The notes: generated by a model not told the origin, from the letters alone. A stretch of DNA of 64,000 bases from Nitratireductor mangrovi (GCF_007922615.2 NZ_CP042301.2:1-64000); one strand, 5' to 3'. Positions 9,411 through 18,291 are shown, numbered from the stretch's first letter. Numbers and translations are program-made.

Positions 9411-10382
9411 TATGGCCTCCTCGTCGGCGCCGATGGCCGAGCACGATTGACCCTCGTCCCGGGCCTGAAGGTTAGTCGCGTGTTTGGGACCTGGCGGTCC
9501 CGGACGCCGAGCCAGGCTTCAGATGCGTCCGGGTAAGAAGCCCGTTGGCAGCAGGCGCGCTCCCATTGGGAGAGCGAATGCAGGCTTGTTCTGCATTGTG
9601 AACCTGGCCGTGCCGGAACTCGGATGATCTCGGCCGCACGAAAGGCGCACCAACTCCTGCTTGGAACCAGTTACAGCTGTTTGTGCTGCGCGCGTACCGA
9701 TCTCGGTCTGCATTTCGTGGTGCCGCCTCATCGCTGCACCTGGCTGGCGGCGGCTAGCGGCGAGAGAGGGAATCCGTATACGGACATGGCGTCGGCTGAC
9801 ATGACCATCGTCGATAGACACCAAGGGCATCGACGAGCGGATCTAGGCAGTGATCGGTTACAAGGAACACAGACCAATTTGGGACGGGAAATTCTCATTA
9901 CACGCTCCATCGTTGCGGCGCGTTGGGCCGCAGCAGTAGACCGCTATTTGTCGATATTTCCCGGAGCAGACTTACGTGCGGATTTCAGGGTGATATGACC
10001 TGCTCCGGGACAAGACACGCCCGTTCCCGGTAAGCCTCGACATCCTGATGAAAGTTTCCATGCACATGGTTGATACGTAGTCTTTTCCTATCTGGTTTAC
10101 GAGGTGACATTATGCCGCCAACGCGACTGTCGTTTTGGAGTGCAAACCTGGGGGTGACCGGGCCCTACATACGGCTTCCCATCCGGAAGCGTGCCGAAAA
10201 AGTCCTGCTAGCTCTGGCTCTAGGAGCCTCGTAGCGACCGAAGGCCGCAAGCCCAGAAAAGAGCAAGGAAAGAAGCTCTCGATTGTAGCAGGCTCAGAGC
10301 AGATGGCTGGCTTGGCGGCAAGGTAGATAACAGTTGGCCTGCACGCGGACATGGGTTCGCGTGCAGGCGCCATGACGGCAGG
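9411..10382. other. Gene-poor stretch, about 970 bases
   Basis: No recognisable gene. Open frames on both strands (for example 9624-9998 plus and 9519-9830 minus) lack ribosome-binding sites and family similarity. One weak candidate is a 40-codon frame at 10112-10234 (plus strand), which follows GAGGTGACATT and ends in a basic-hydrophobic tail; I would not call it a gene without homologues. Given the pseudogenes on both sides, much of this is probably decayed sequence. Confidence 0.5.
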
Positions 10383-10457
10383 TCAAAGCATCGCGAACGC
10401 GATGAGCATCAGGCTTAACATGCCGGTCGCGATGATAATTTTCGTGGTTGTATCCAC
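10383..10457 (-). CDS. 24-residue putative membrane peptide
   Basis: A very short frame starting with GTG at 10457, preceded at ideal distance by a near-perfect Shine-Dalgarno, AGGAGGT. It reads (V/M)DTTTK then a single hydrophobic helix IIIATGMLSLMLIAFAML and stops. This is the architecture of bacterial single-helix micro-proteins. It sits 50 bases downstream of a DUF1127 gene on the same strand, and may share its transcript. No function can be assigned. The strength of the ribosome-binding site and the uninterrupted hydrophobic helix are the only evidence. Confidence 0.5.
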   Translation of the reverse strand: MDTTTKIIIATGMLSLMLIAFAML

Positions 10458-10508
10458 CTTGCACCTCCTGCGTGAGATCGTGGCCCAAGGCACGCCGCCG
10501 CGGCTCCG

Positions 10509-10697
10509 CTATTCTTTTCGGAAGAGTCGGTCCACCGCTTGTGGAATGTCGTTGCGGGTCAGGCCGATATCCCAGAGTTTCCTGTCATCCAGAGCCCGTA
10601 GCTGGTTGATTGCCTTCTGACGCTGCCAGCGGTGGAAGCCACGAAGGAGCAGTCTTCCGAGTGCGGATCGAAAACGGCGGTTGTGATGATCGGTCAT
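10509..10697 (-). CDS. DUF1127 family protein
   Basis: A 62-residue arginine-rich protein with the DUF1127 signature: a basic amphipathic helix (RRFRSALGRLLLRGFHRWQRQ), then INQLRALDDRKLWDIGLTRNDI and a short tail. The start at 10697 is the ATG after CGGAGAACATC; the longer frame upstream has no similarity. Small DUF1127 proteins of alphaproteobacteria bind RNA and have been tied to phosphate and carbon metabolism and RNA turnover in Agrobacterium and Rhodobacter. A second copy lies at 18358-18669. Confidence 0.85.
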   Translation of the reverse strand: MTDHHNRRFRSALGRLLLRGFHRWQRQKAINQLRALDDRKLWDIGLTRNDIPQAVDRLFRKE

Positions 10698-10889
10698 GAT
10701 GTTCTCCGAATAATCGGGCTGCCAGACGGCGGCTTGCTTTGAAGCTGGATGCCAGACGCGTGAAAACGCCGCCGCGCAGAAGCTGCTTGGCAGTTCCGCT
10801 CGCCTGGATGAGTAGCGGCTACCCCGGAGGACTGGCGGCTTGCCTGCCCCCGGGGTCAATGCCGGATCAGCAAGGACCCCGACTTCATC

Positions 10890-11206
10890 TTGTTGATGCC
10901 ACTCATATGGATGCCCGCCAGAAGAAGAAGACGCTCAACGTCGCGCAGACATAGCCGCCCACCTGGCTGGCTATCATCATGACGACCGCCTGCGGCCATG
11001 CGACGAGGCCCGCGGCGCAAAATTTTCCAATGCGGCGATCTCTTTGCGGAAACCGACGGCACCACTGCGCTGGTCGCGTTCGCGGCGAACGGAGGCTCGC
11101 CCGTGTGAACGTGGGCCGGGCAGGTCAGGAACGTCCCGCCGCCCGCAACGGTGTTCAGCATTCCGGCGAAGAAGGCTGCCGCGGCGAGGAACAGGTATTC
11201 AGTCAT
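10890..11206 (-). pseudogene. Decayed TauE/SafE-family permease
   Basis: The first 45 residues read as the N-terminus of a sulfite-exporter TauE/SafE permease: MTEYLFLAAAAFFAGMLNTV, then AGGGTFLT, a VHTGEPP loop and AANATSAVV. The frame then loses similarity. Around 10990-10920, in another frame, the sequence gives WPQAVVMMIASQVGGYVCA, which resembles a C-terminal helix of the same family. The 200 or so residues between are missing. This is a remnant with frameshift and internal deletion, unrelated in detail to the intact TauE/SafE gene at 43342-44265. Confidence 0.7.
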
Positions 11207-11233
11207 GCGTTTCTCCTGCGCCGCGGCGGACTT

Positions 11234-11773
11234 TCAGGCGGCCGAAGGGCCAGGGTCGTCGAAGCCGTCATGGGCCAGAGGGACGAGGCGATGCTGATCG
11301 TGGAACGCGCCTCGTATCACGCGCAGGGTGGGCTTCCCTGAGGTCTCAGAACCTGTACCCTCCAAAGCTTCCTTCTCGCGCCTCGCTGCCTCGGGCTGGT
11401 AATGCACCTCGTGGAGCAGGACCCGCTCTTCCTCTCCGTCGCCGTTTCGTATTGCGAAATCCTGTCCCTCGGAAAGGCCCAGCAGCGCCAGCCCCCGGGC
11501 CGTGGTGATCGGGAGAAACATGCCGATCGGCGAGGTCATCCGGTCATGCGAGACGATGCGCGTGTCGGGATCGCGGCCGTTGACACTGAACGTCACCCGG
11601 CTGCTGAGGGTGGCGACGTTGACCGGAATGTCGTCCCGGAACATCACTGTCGCCGACGCGATCTTCCGCTTCAGGATGCGCGCGAGAGGATCGTCCCGTC
11701 CGAGGCAGCGGTCACGCATCACCTCCAGGATCGTAAAGTCCTTGGTCGTGAGAAAACAGGTCTCTTTAGTCAT
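11234..11773 (-). CDS. Rnk/GreA-C-terminal-like protein (nucleoside diphosphate kinase regulator family)
   Basis: A 179-residue protein with the GreA/GreB C-terminal FKBP-like fold as in Rnk. It has an N-terminal linker helix (TTKDFTILEVMRDRC), RVTFSVNGRDPDTRIVSH, the ITTARGLALLGLSEGQDF core (Rnk usually has S-P-xGxALLGL) and VLLHEVHYQPEAARRE, a typical family ending. The extra 40 residues at the C-terminus are not conserved. The ATG at 11773 follows GGAGAACTGCG. Rnk-type proteins are thought to bind RNA polymerase near the secondary channel. A second family member follows upstream on the same strand. Confidence 0.8.
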   Translation of the reverse strand: MTKETCFLTTKDFTILEVMRDRCLGRDDPLARILKRKIASATVMFRDDIPVNVATLSSRVTFSVNGRDPDTRIVSHDRMTSPIGMFLPITTARGLALLGLSEGQDFAIRNGDGEEERVLLHEVHYQPEAARREKEALEGTGSETSGKPTLRVIRGAFHDQHRLVPLAHDGFDDPGPSAA

Positions 11774-11916
11774 CGCAGTTCTCCATCGCTCCGCAAGGAG
11801 CGCTTACGTTATGGCGTATTGGAGATCCCCTGGCCGCACCGTGCGGCGCAGGGGCTACGATCCTGCGATGAGGCAACCCCCGAAAAGCGAGAGGCGGCAC
11901 GGCGGCCTGATCTCGG

Positions 11917-12369
11917 TCATGACGCGGCCCGCAGGTTCGACGCCGAAGCGGCCGAGGGAGCCTCGGATGTAGGACTCTCGACGGATTCCACCGTCAGGCG
12001 ATGGGTGCGTCCGTCACGCGCGGTCCAATCGATCGACTGCCCGGCGGCGAGGCCGATCAGAGCGACGCCGATAGGAGTGAGGATCGAGACCTTACCCTGA
12101 GCGATGTCCGCCTCCCCCGGAAACACCAGGGTGACGCGCCGATCCTCGCCGAGATCGCTGGTGAAGCGCAGGGCGGAACGCATGCGCACCACGTCCGCCG
12201 CGATCCGGCCATCGTCGACGACCTTCGCGCGCTCGAGTTCGGCAAGCAGTTCTTCCGCCACCGCAGGATTCCGACCGGAATAGGATTCGGCCAGCCGCCA
12301 GAGCCGCCCGCTGTCGGTGCGGGTTATGGTGATCGCAGGCTTGCGGTTTTTTTTCATAGCGTGAGCCAT
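11917..12369 (-). CDS. Rnk-like transcription-associated protein (GreA/GreB C-terminal domain)
   Basis: A 150-residue paralogue of the neighbouring gene. It has an N-terminal helical hairpin (RIAADVVRMRSALRFTSDL) and the FKBP-like core VTLVFPGEADIAQGKVSIL then TPIGVALIGLAAGQSIDW, the last being the most conserved Rnk motif. The ATG at 12369 lies behind GAGAGGGCCGAG; an in-frame ATG at 12357 is an alternative. It is separated from the other Rnk-like gene by about 140 bases, on the same strand. Tandem Rnk-type genes are common in rhizobial accessory regions and are often grouped with stress genes; the role here is inferred from family only. Confidence 0.8.
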   Translation of the reverse strand: MAHAMKKNRKPAITITRTDSGRLWRLAESYSGRNPAVAEELLAELERAKVVDDGRIAADVVRMRSALRFTSDLGEDRRVTLVFPGEADIAQGKVSILTPIGVALIGLAAGQSIDWTARDGRTHRLTVESVESPTSEAPSAASASNLRAAS

Positions 12370-13015
12370 GGCTCGGCCCTCTCGTGGCTGCGTCCCGCGC
12401 GCGTCATCGGCGTCGCGCGGCTGATGTCATGTCTGGGATTATTGCCGCTTTCGAACCTGATGACCGCAGTTGCGGAAATCAGTCTACGCCCCACGGCCAG
12501 GGCGCGACGCGACCTGGCCGGGGGTCAGATGCCCGCGATGGGGCATACCCTGAAGAACGTGAGAAGGCGGCGTTCGGTCTTGCACATGGCCTAGACGTGG
12601 GACTTCGGGGCGGGAAAGTCAAGCAGCAGATCGCATGGGTCCGCGGGCATGGCCCGCCTCGGTGGGCGATGACTACGCATTGACCCGCTTGCTTGGAGGG
12701 CATCATTCCGGGCGGAAAGCCGACATAGACGTTTCGCCCTCGGTCCTGGGCGTAACGAACCAGCTTTCTGAGGGTTTTGGGTCGCCTGCGTTCTTCAGAC
12801 GCACCAGCGAGCTCTTGAAGGAATGGTTTGAATGGCTAGATGACCGTCATGTTCGACATGTTTCTTTCATTGACGATCAGGATGACCTCACAAGCCCATG
12901 GGTTTGCCGGGGCGGAATAGCGTTGATGTAGAGGCATCGGCTCTTTCCCGCCCCGGGTTCCTCCCACAGGTTCTCTGAGGTGTTCTGCCGGTTCTTTCCG
13001 GTGTTGGAGAGAGAC
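12370..13015. other. Gene-poor stretch, about 650 bases
   Basis: No recognisable gene. Frames such as 12635-12931 (plus) and 12836-13123 (minus) have no good ribosome-binding site and no family similarity. The last part must hold the promoter of the zinc-ribbon/MscS pair. Confidence 0.4.
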
Positions 13016-13204
13016 ATGTTCGTTAAAGCCCAGCTCGTGGTGTGCAGGCGGTGCGGTGATTTTTCGCCGGTCGTACCCACACGTTGCCTTCACTGCAAAA
13101 CTCCGTTCAACGCTGCCATTCAATCATTGCGGCCCTCCCATCAGGGATGCAGCCGGTCAAGTCGGGGGCGCAAAGCGCATCGCTTCGACGTGGTGCGGAT
13201 GTGA
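13016..13204 (+). CDS. Small zinc-ribbon protein coupled to MscS
   Basis: A 62-residue frame starting at the ATG at 13016, which follows TTGGAGAGAGAC. It holds cysteines at positions 10, 13, 24 and 27 (CRRC...CLHC), a CxxC-x10-CxxC zinc ribbon. The C-terminal half is basic. The stop overlaps the GTG start of the MscS gene by four bases (GTGA), a coupling that supports both frames being real. I know of no named family; a nucleic-acid or protein-binding zinc ribbon is the structural guess. It was found by frame logic and motif, not by recognised homology. Confidence 0.5.
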   Translation: MFVKAQLVVCRRCGDFSPVVPTRCLHCKTPFNAAIQSLRPSHQGCSRSSRGRKAHRFDVVRM

Positions 13205-14130
13205 GCGGCGTACTGTCCATACTGACGCGCATCCTGCTGCCGGTGCTGTGCACGACGGCGGCCGTCGCGTCATACATGCTGCACCCTCTGGCGCTGGCTT
13301 GGCTCGATCTCGACGTGTCGGAAAAGCCGATTCGTGTCCTGACGGGCGGGGCCGCATACTTTTCTGCCGCCTGGCTTGGCGGTCGGCTCGTTGGATTGGC
13401 GCTGGAGCGCGCCGGTCGCAGACGTCGTCAGGTGCCGAAACTCTTGCTTGAACTGGTTTCAGCAGCTCTCTTCCTCGCTGCGACTATCGCAACTGTGATA
13501 CTGGTGATCGGCCAGAGTTGGAGCGGCGCCATTGCTGGTTCGGGCCTTGTGATTGCGGTCATCGGTTTCGCCTTACGGGGCACCCTTGCCGATGTCTTTG
13601 CTGGGATCGCAGTTGGTTTAGAAGCTCCCTACCGTATCGGTGACTGGGTCGCCATCAATGATCGAACGAGAGGGCGGGTGATCGAGATCGGTTGGCGGAC
13701 TACCCGGCTGTTCACGCGCAACGACACCTATGTGATCCTCCCGAACAGCCAGATCGCCAGGCAGACACTAACCAACTACAGCGCGCCCAATCGCAAATAC
13801 CGTGCGCAGGTCGAGGTAGTTCTCAGCCATGATCTGTCGGTGGCGGCGGCCCGCGACCTGTTGACGGACGCGGCGGCCCGTTCGCCGATCATTGTCAATG
13901 AGCCAAAACCGGATGTGCGGGTTGCTTCATACGATATGGAGGGCATCCGTTATCATGTGCGGTTCTGGGTGCCAAGCTTTGCCGACGATGTCGATTGTCG
14001 TGACGCCATCTTCGGGCAGATCGACGCCGCGCTTCGCGACGGAGGATTGCCCTTGCCGGCCCCGAAATTGCGGCTGTCGAGCGAGCCAATAATTGAAACT
14101 GCTCGGGCGCGGGAGGCCGGCGATACGTAA
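13201..14130 (+). CDS. MscS-family small-conductance mechanosensitive channel
   Basis: A 309-residue inner-membrane protein that would open on membrane tension to release solutes during osmotic downshock. Three or four hydrophobic segments lie in the first 150 residues. The pore-lining TM3 and beta-domain entry are clear: GSGLVIAVIGFALRGTLADV, then FAGIAVGLEAPYRIGDWV, followed by GRVIEIGWRTTRLFTRND and YVILPNSQIARQTLTNYS. The GTG at 13201 is chosen because it overlaps the stop of the zinc-ribbon gene; ATG 13147 or 13084 would lengthen the N-terminus with non-family sequence. The protein is close to the minimal MscS core. Confidence 0.88.
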   Translation: MSGVLSILTRILLPVLCTTAAVASYMLHPLALAWLDLDVSEKPIRVLTGGAAYFSAAWLGGRLVGLALERAGRRRRQVPKLLLELVSAALFLAATIATVILVIGQSWSGAIAGSGLVIAVIGFALRGTLADVFAGIAVGLEAPYRIGDWVAINDRTRGRVIEIGWRTTRLFTRNDTYVILPNSQIARQTLTNYSAPNRKYRAQVEVVLSHDLSVAAARDLLTDAAARSPIIVNEPKPDVRVASYDMEGIRYHVRFWVPSFADDVDCRDAIFGQIDAALRDGGLPLPAPKLRLSSEPIIETARAREAGDT

Positions 14131-14414
14131 CCACCCGATCATTTGGTGAGGCGGGGGCGCTTTCCGTGCCGACGGCGGGACGCTTAAATGGAAGCCGGTT
14201 TCGAGGAGCAGGATATGCTAGGAATCTTCCAGGTCCGACTAACGATCGTTGCAAATCACTTGGATACAGGAGCCATGATGTCGACATCTTTGCACCGGCT
14301 CGAAGGAGAGCGCATTCAAATCGGATTATATCCCTGGCGCTGAATAACCGCGCCAGGGACATGATCGGCGAACTAGGTTTGTCAGCGACTTTTCGCGAAT
14401 TTGGAGAACCTAAC

Positions 14415-14537
14415 ATGGCGAAGAGAAAAAACGATCAGAGAAGAAATCCACCAAAAGGCAAGAAGAAGAAAAATATAAGCCGTCCCGATGCGGTTACGGA
14501 TCAGTTGATGCCAGCCAATCGGAAATCGCCGAGATAG
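14415..14537 (+). CDS. Small, highly basic hypothetical protein
   Basis: A 40-residue frame from the ATG at 14415, which lies seven bases after TTGGAGA. The product is lysine/arginine rich (MAKRKNDQRRNPPKGKKKKN) and has no hydrophobic segment. Such composition suggests nucleic-acid or ribosome binding, but could be chance in decayed DNA. The longer frame from 14166 lacks any support. Confidence 0.35.
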   Translation: MAKRKNDQRRNPPKGKKKKNISRPDAVTDQLMPANRKSPR

Positions 14538-14638
14538 GTAGGTCACAGGGCACGAAGCAGGGGATGACCACAAGACAGTCGAAGCACCTTTCTTGACCGG
14601 ATGATCTACGGTCCCGGGTGGGCAGACGCTCCCGCGCG

Positions 14639-14712
14639 GGCCTCGAGAAGCTCCGTTTCAATCTCGTGGGTTACGGGTGCACGACCTGCATCGGCAACTC
14701 CGGTCCCTTGCC
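14639..14712 (+). pseudogene. Aconitase relic (4Fe-4S CTTC segment)
   Basis: About 24 residues, [20 protein letters not shown] followed by GPLP, match the most conserved segment of aconitase A, including two of the three cysteines that bind the 4Fe-4S cluster. Sequence before and after does not continue the family, so only an 80-base fragment of a gene normally near 2.7 kb remains. It shows that this area has been assembled from broken pieces. Confidence 0.75.
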
Positions 14713-14770
14713 TCAACATCATCACCATTTTCGTGCCTTCAGCTGCAACCTATATCTGATGGAAGAAGCG

Positions 14771-15154
14771 ATGGATTGTCACTCCGACGGTTCGTCGATC
14801 GGTGCGTTGCGTGAACGCGCATGGCAGCTGATGCAACCGCACTACCTCAAACGTTTGGGTGGCGTTGTGGAAGCATTTGGCGCGGCACGGTGGCTTGGCC
14901 GCGACGCGGAAGATCTCGGCAGCATCGCCGTAGTCGCCGTCGCCGGCCGAATTGCAACGCTTCTGATCGAGGCCGAGAGACTGATTCTGGGTCGCATCCA
15001 CGCCGCAAGCCGTGTGATTCCAGCTGGGAATCTGAGTGACTCGGACGTCGACGATCTTGGCGAGTATGTCCTCACGTCAGGCGGTGACGTGATCATCGTC
15101 CCTACCGCGAGAATCGCGGCACGAACCGGCACAGCCGGGATCTATCGCTTCTAA
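14771..15154 (+). pseudogene. N-terminally truncated baeRF3-type (bacterial archaeo-eRF1-like) protein
   Basis: The 127 residues from ATG 14771 (behind GGAAGAAGC) match only the C-terminal third of baeRF family proteins: [20 protein letters not shown], then [20 protein letters not shown] and the ending [17 protein letters not shown]. Full-length relatives have about 370 residues, so two thirds are missing. The aconitase relic lies directly upstream, which suggests a deletion junction near 14712-14770. The frame itself is intact and its stop overlaps the MFS start (TAATG), so it may still be translated. baeRF proteins are proposed ribosome-associated factors in stress. Confidence 0.65.
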
Positions 15155-16473
15155 TGAGGGGCTTTTGCAAAGATCGCGGATTGCTAGTTGATAATGACGA
15201 GTTGGCGCAAGTCTGTCGCGATCTTCCTGAAACCGCCTGCCAGGAGCAACCGCGCAACTACGGTCTGCATGTAGCGTCGCTCATCCTGACAAAGGCAGGT
15301 GAAGGCCTTGCCGATATAAAACTTGTTGTTGCCTGGTTGCTCGACGCAATAGGCGCACCGACCTGGGCGATCGGTCTATTGGTGCCGGTGCGTGAATCGC
15401 TCGCAATGTTGCCGCAACTGCTGATATCGGCGCGAATTCGCCAATTGCACATTCGCAAGACCGTGTACGTAACAGGCTGTATCGTGCAAGGCTTTGCAAT
15501 CATTGGTATCGGATTGGTTGGCCTGACTCTGACAGGTACCACGGCCGGCGTCATAGCAATCAGTCTCATCGCTGCCTTCGCCCTCGGACGCAGCATATCC
15601 TCGATCAGCCACAAGGATGTTCTCGCAAAGACGGTGGACAGGGGCCGCCGAGGTGCGGTCAGTGGGATCGGAGGAACCGTCGCCGCGGCAGCTACGCTAC
15701 TGCTGGCTACAGGCTACTCAACCGGCTGGGTTCCACTCACCGTGTTGTTCGTCGCGAGCGCCGTTATTCTTGGCGGTATGGCGTGGCTTTTTGCTGCGCT
15801 TGTTTTCGCATCGATTCGCGAATATCCCGGTGCGACCGAAGGCGGCATCTACGGCTTGGCAGCGGTCGTTTCGCAATTGCGGCTTCTGCGTAGCGATGCG
15901 CAACTGCAGTGGATTATTGCGACACGCGCCTTGCTGTTATCGACGGCGCTCGCCCCGCCCTATTTCATTGCGCTCAGCGGCGATCGCGAACCGAGCGGCC
16001 TGGGCACGCTTGGTCTTTTCATGATGGCGGCGGCGGCGGCGACTCTCTCAAGCTCATACTTCTGGGGCAAACTCGCGGATCGATCGAGTCGGAAAGTGCT
16101 GATGTACGCGGCAGCGCTGGCATCGCTGGCCAACGCTGTTGCCGCCCTCACTGCGCTGGTGATACCGGAACGATTGTTATCCGCGCCACTCCTGCCCGCA
16201 CTGCTGTTTGTGCTCGTAATTGCGCACCAAGGTGTTCGACTCGGCCGTTCGGTACATATCGTCGACATGGCAGATCTCGACAACAGAGCCACCTACACCG
16301 CACTCAGCAACTCAGTAGTGGGCCTTCTACTTCTTGCTGGCAGCGTATTCGGCGTCATTGCTCAGTGGTTTGGTGTCGGCACAGTGTTGGCGCTGTTTGC
16401 GTTAATGGCACTGACGGCCATACCGGCGGCGGCGCGGTTGGACGAGGTCCAGACAACGGAAGCGGTCAGATGA
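15154..16473 (+). CDS. MFS transporter
   Basis: A 439-residue integral membrane protein with about 12 hydrophobic segments, beginning after an N-terminal cytoplasmic stretch of about 50 residues. The half-way loop and the second-half signature LGTLGLFMMAAAAATLSSSY then FWGKLADRSSRKVLMYAA fit the major facilitator superfamily loop with its G-x-L-(A/S)-D-R-x-x-R-(K/R) motif. The start ATG overlaps the stop of the truncated baeRF3 gene by one base. Substrate is unknown. Long first-half helices (LPQLLISARIRQL) resemble rhizobial MFS proteins of no assigned role. Confidence 0.8.
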   Translation: MRGFCKDRGLLVDNDELAQVCRDLPETACQEQPRNYGLHVASLILTKAGEGLADIKLVVAWLLDAIGAPTWAIGLLVPVRESLAMLPQLLISARIRQLHIRKTVYVTGCIVQGFAIIGIGLVGLTLTGTTAGVIAISLIAAFALGRSISSISHKDVLAKTVDRGRRGAVSGIGGTVAAAATLLLATGYSTGWVPLTVLFVASAVILGGMAWLFAALVFASIREYPGATEGGIYGLAAVVSQLRLLRSDAQLQWIIATRALLLSTALAPPYFIALSGDREPSGLGTLGLFMMAAAAATLSSSYFWGKLADRSSRKVLMYAAALASLANAVAALTALVIPERLLSAPLLPALLFVLVIAHQGVRLGRSVHIVDMADLDNRATYTALSNSVVGLLLLAGSVFGVIAQWFGVGTVLALFALMALTAIPAAARLDEVQTTEAVR

Positions 16474-16582
16474 ACCTCTCAAGATGGCCCTAAAGCAGGC
16501 TTGACGCCTATGGTTCTCGATCGGACGGGAACAGGTGACGGCCATGTCGAGAGGACCGTATGCTGACTCGCGCTGGAGTAAC

Positions 16583-17851
16583 TCAGTCGACGCCAGCCGG
16601 CTTGCGATCCGGTTCCGTACGCGGATCAAGAGTCAGGCCAGCTTGGGAAATATCGGGAAGCGGAACGAATTTTTCCCGCGCTTCTTTCGGTAGACTCCGG
16701 CCAACTCTCATCCTGAGCAGGACGAACAGGGCGTAAATTACTGCCACCGCGGATTCGAACAAGAAGAACGACGCTGGTCCGTAAAGCGACATCAGTGCAG
16801 ACGCGAACAGCGGGCCGATCGTTGCACCGATGGAGTAGACCATCAGAAGGCGCCCGGACGCTGCTACATAATATTTGCGCTCCAATCGGTCGAAGGTCTG
16901 AGCGACGCAAAGCGGATAAACGCTGCTTATCGCACCACCGAATGCCAAAGCCATGGCGATAAGAACACTGAGCGGCAAACCGCCAGCGAGCGCGTTCGAC
17001 AGCAACCCCCATGACGCGCCGACCGCAATCAAAATGCAGGACATGACGATGCGCCTGTCAAACCTGTCTGCCAACATGCCAACCGGAACTTGAAAGCCCA
17101 GCCCTCCCAGAACGACCGTGCTCATGAACAGGGCCGTTTCGGAAACGCTCAGGCCAATCTGGCGGGCAAAGACCACGCCAAGGGCGTAGAAGGAGCCGAC
17201 GAGGATTCCCGCAACGCCGGCTCCCACCAAACCGATCCGTGATGCCTCATAAAGCCTTCTTACGGTGAGCACGCGCAACTCACTCAGGTTCGGTTCTCCA
17301 AGCCGTGTCACGGCGATGGGAATGAGGGCCAATCCGGTCAGTGCCGAGGCCAGCATCAGGTGGTCGGTGGAACCGTCTGGGGCTAGGTTGATCAGTGTCT
17401 GACCCAATGCGACAGCCAGGTAAACGGCCAGCATGTAGTAGCCGAGGACGCGTCCCCTAGTCTCGTTGCTGCTGCGATCATTGAGCCAGCTTTCGATCGA
17501 AGTGCTCATGCCAGCAATGCAAAAACCGTTGATCACCCGCAGAATGATCCAGACGACGGGGGTCGGGAAGAAGCCGTAGGCAAGGCAGACCGCTGCAGTG
17601 AATGCGGCAAATGCGGAGAAGGCACGGATATGTCCAATTCGCAGAACGACCCGTTTCGCACGGTAGCCGCCGAGTGCCAGCCCTAAATAATAGGAGGCCA
17701 TCACGACGCCTGTCAGAGCCACCGGATAATCCGCCGCTTCCATTCGTAGCGGCAGAACCACGCCAAGCAGGCTGTTTCCAGCCGTGAAGAGGATGGTGCC
17801 CCCGAGAAGGGACTTCACGGGCGCCAGTGATGTCACGACTTTCCGGGACAT
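16583..17851 (-). CDS. MFS transporter (YcaD-like)
   Basis: A 422-residue protein with 12 predicted membrane helices. Motif A-like loops are seen after TM2 (GYRAKRVVLRIGHIRAF) and in the second half (VGMLADRFDRRIVM). The segment VINGFCIAGMSTSIESWLND then RSSNETRGRVLGYYM is characteristic of the YcaD group of MFS proteins. The start ATG at 17851 is preceded by AAGGTCC. It is convergent with the other MFS gene, 109 bases away. Substrate unknown; export of small metabolites or drugs is the family default. Confidence 0.88.
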   Translation of the reverse strand: MSRKVVTSLAPVKSLLGGTILFTAGNSLLGVVLPLRMEAADYPVALTGVVMASYYLGLALGGYRAKRVVLRIGHIRAFSAFAAFTAAVCLAYGFFPTPVVWIILRVINGFCIAGMSTSIESWLNDRSSNETRGRVLGYYMLAVYLAVALGQTLINLAPDGSTDHLMLASALTGLALIPIAVTRLGEPNLSELRVLTVRRLYEASRIGLVGAGVAGILVGSFYALGVVFARQIGLSVSETALFMSTVVLGGLGFQVPVGMLADRFDRRIVMSCILIAVGASWGLLSNALAGGLPLSVLIAMALAFGGAISSVYPLCVAQTFDRLERKYYVAASGRLLMVYSIGATIGPLFASALMSLYGPASFFLFESAVAVIYALFVLLRMRVGRSLPKEAREKFVPLPDISQAGLTLDPRTEPDRKPAGVD

Positions 17852-18072
17852 CTTGAACGGACCTTCTTATGACAGCATGACTGGCGACCAGATGGTTACT
17901 CACCAATATCAGAAACGCTCGCGTTCAATCATATGACGACGTCGCAGGTATGGGGACCGGCAAGGGTATGCGAAGGCACTTAGGGCGATTGCGTATCGCA
18001 TTCATGATTGCCAGCCCCGGTCGTGCAGCGGGCGGGTAAGACGATTATCCTGTAGCGCTGTAAGCAACTGTG

Positions 18073-18291
18073 TCAGCGCCCCAGGTGCGACCAACTCAGG
18101 CCGAACCCGTCCAAACCGTCCCGCATGGCCGGTTTAGGGTGGCGCTCCAGATGCGGCGGTGCCGCACGGCCACCGTCATCTTCCCAGCGGGCCAGACATT
18201 CTGCGCTGGGCTCGCCAGCATGGCTTATGTCGGCCGCGAGCTGGAGCGCTTCCGGGAACAGTTGGTCGAAGTTTTCTTTGCGCATCATCAT
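18073..18291 (-). CDS. Small hypothetical protein
   Basis: A 72-residue frame read from the ATG at 18291, with GAAGG at suitable distance. It begins MMRKENFDQLFPEALQLAAD, a helical acidic stretch, followed by a WEDDGG and proline-rich end. It lies 66 bases downstream of the DUF1127 gene on the same strand and could be co-transcribed. Family not recognised. Confidence 0.35.
   Translation of the reverse strand: MMMRKENFDQLFPEALQLAADISHAGEPSAECLARWEDDGGRAAPPHLERHPKPAMRDGLDGFGLSWSHLGR

Noticed and set aside
9717..9729. TGGTGCCGC as a second copy of the tRNA-Thr 3' end (att candidate)
   Set aside because: Only nine bases match and the following sequence differs from the T-arm, so it is probably chance.
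9624..9998. 124-codon frame in the gene-poor stretch
   Set aside because: No Shine-Dalgarno, no motif, and equally long frames occur on the other strand at the same place.
13084..13200. Longer N-terminus for the MscS gene
   Set aside because: The added sequence overlaps the zinc-ribbon frame, has no ribosome-binding site and no hydrophobic segment.
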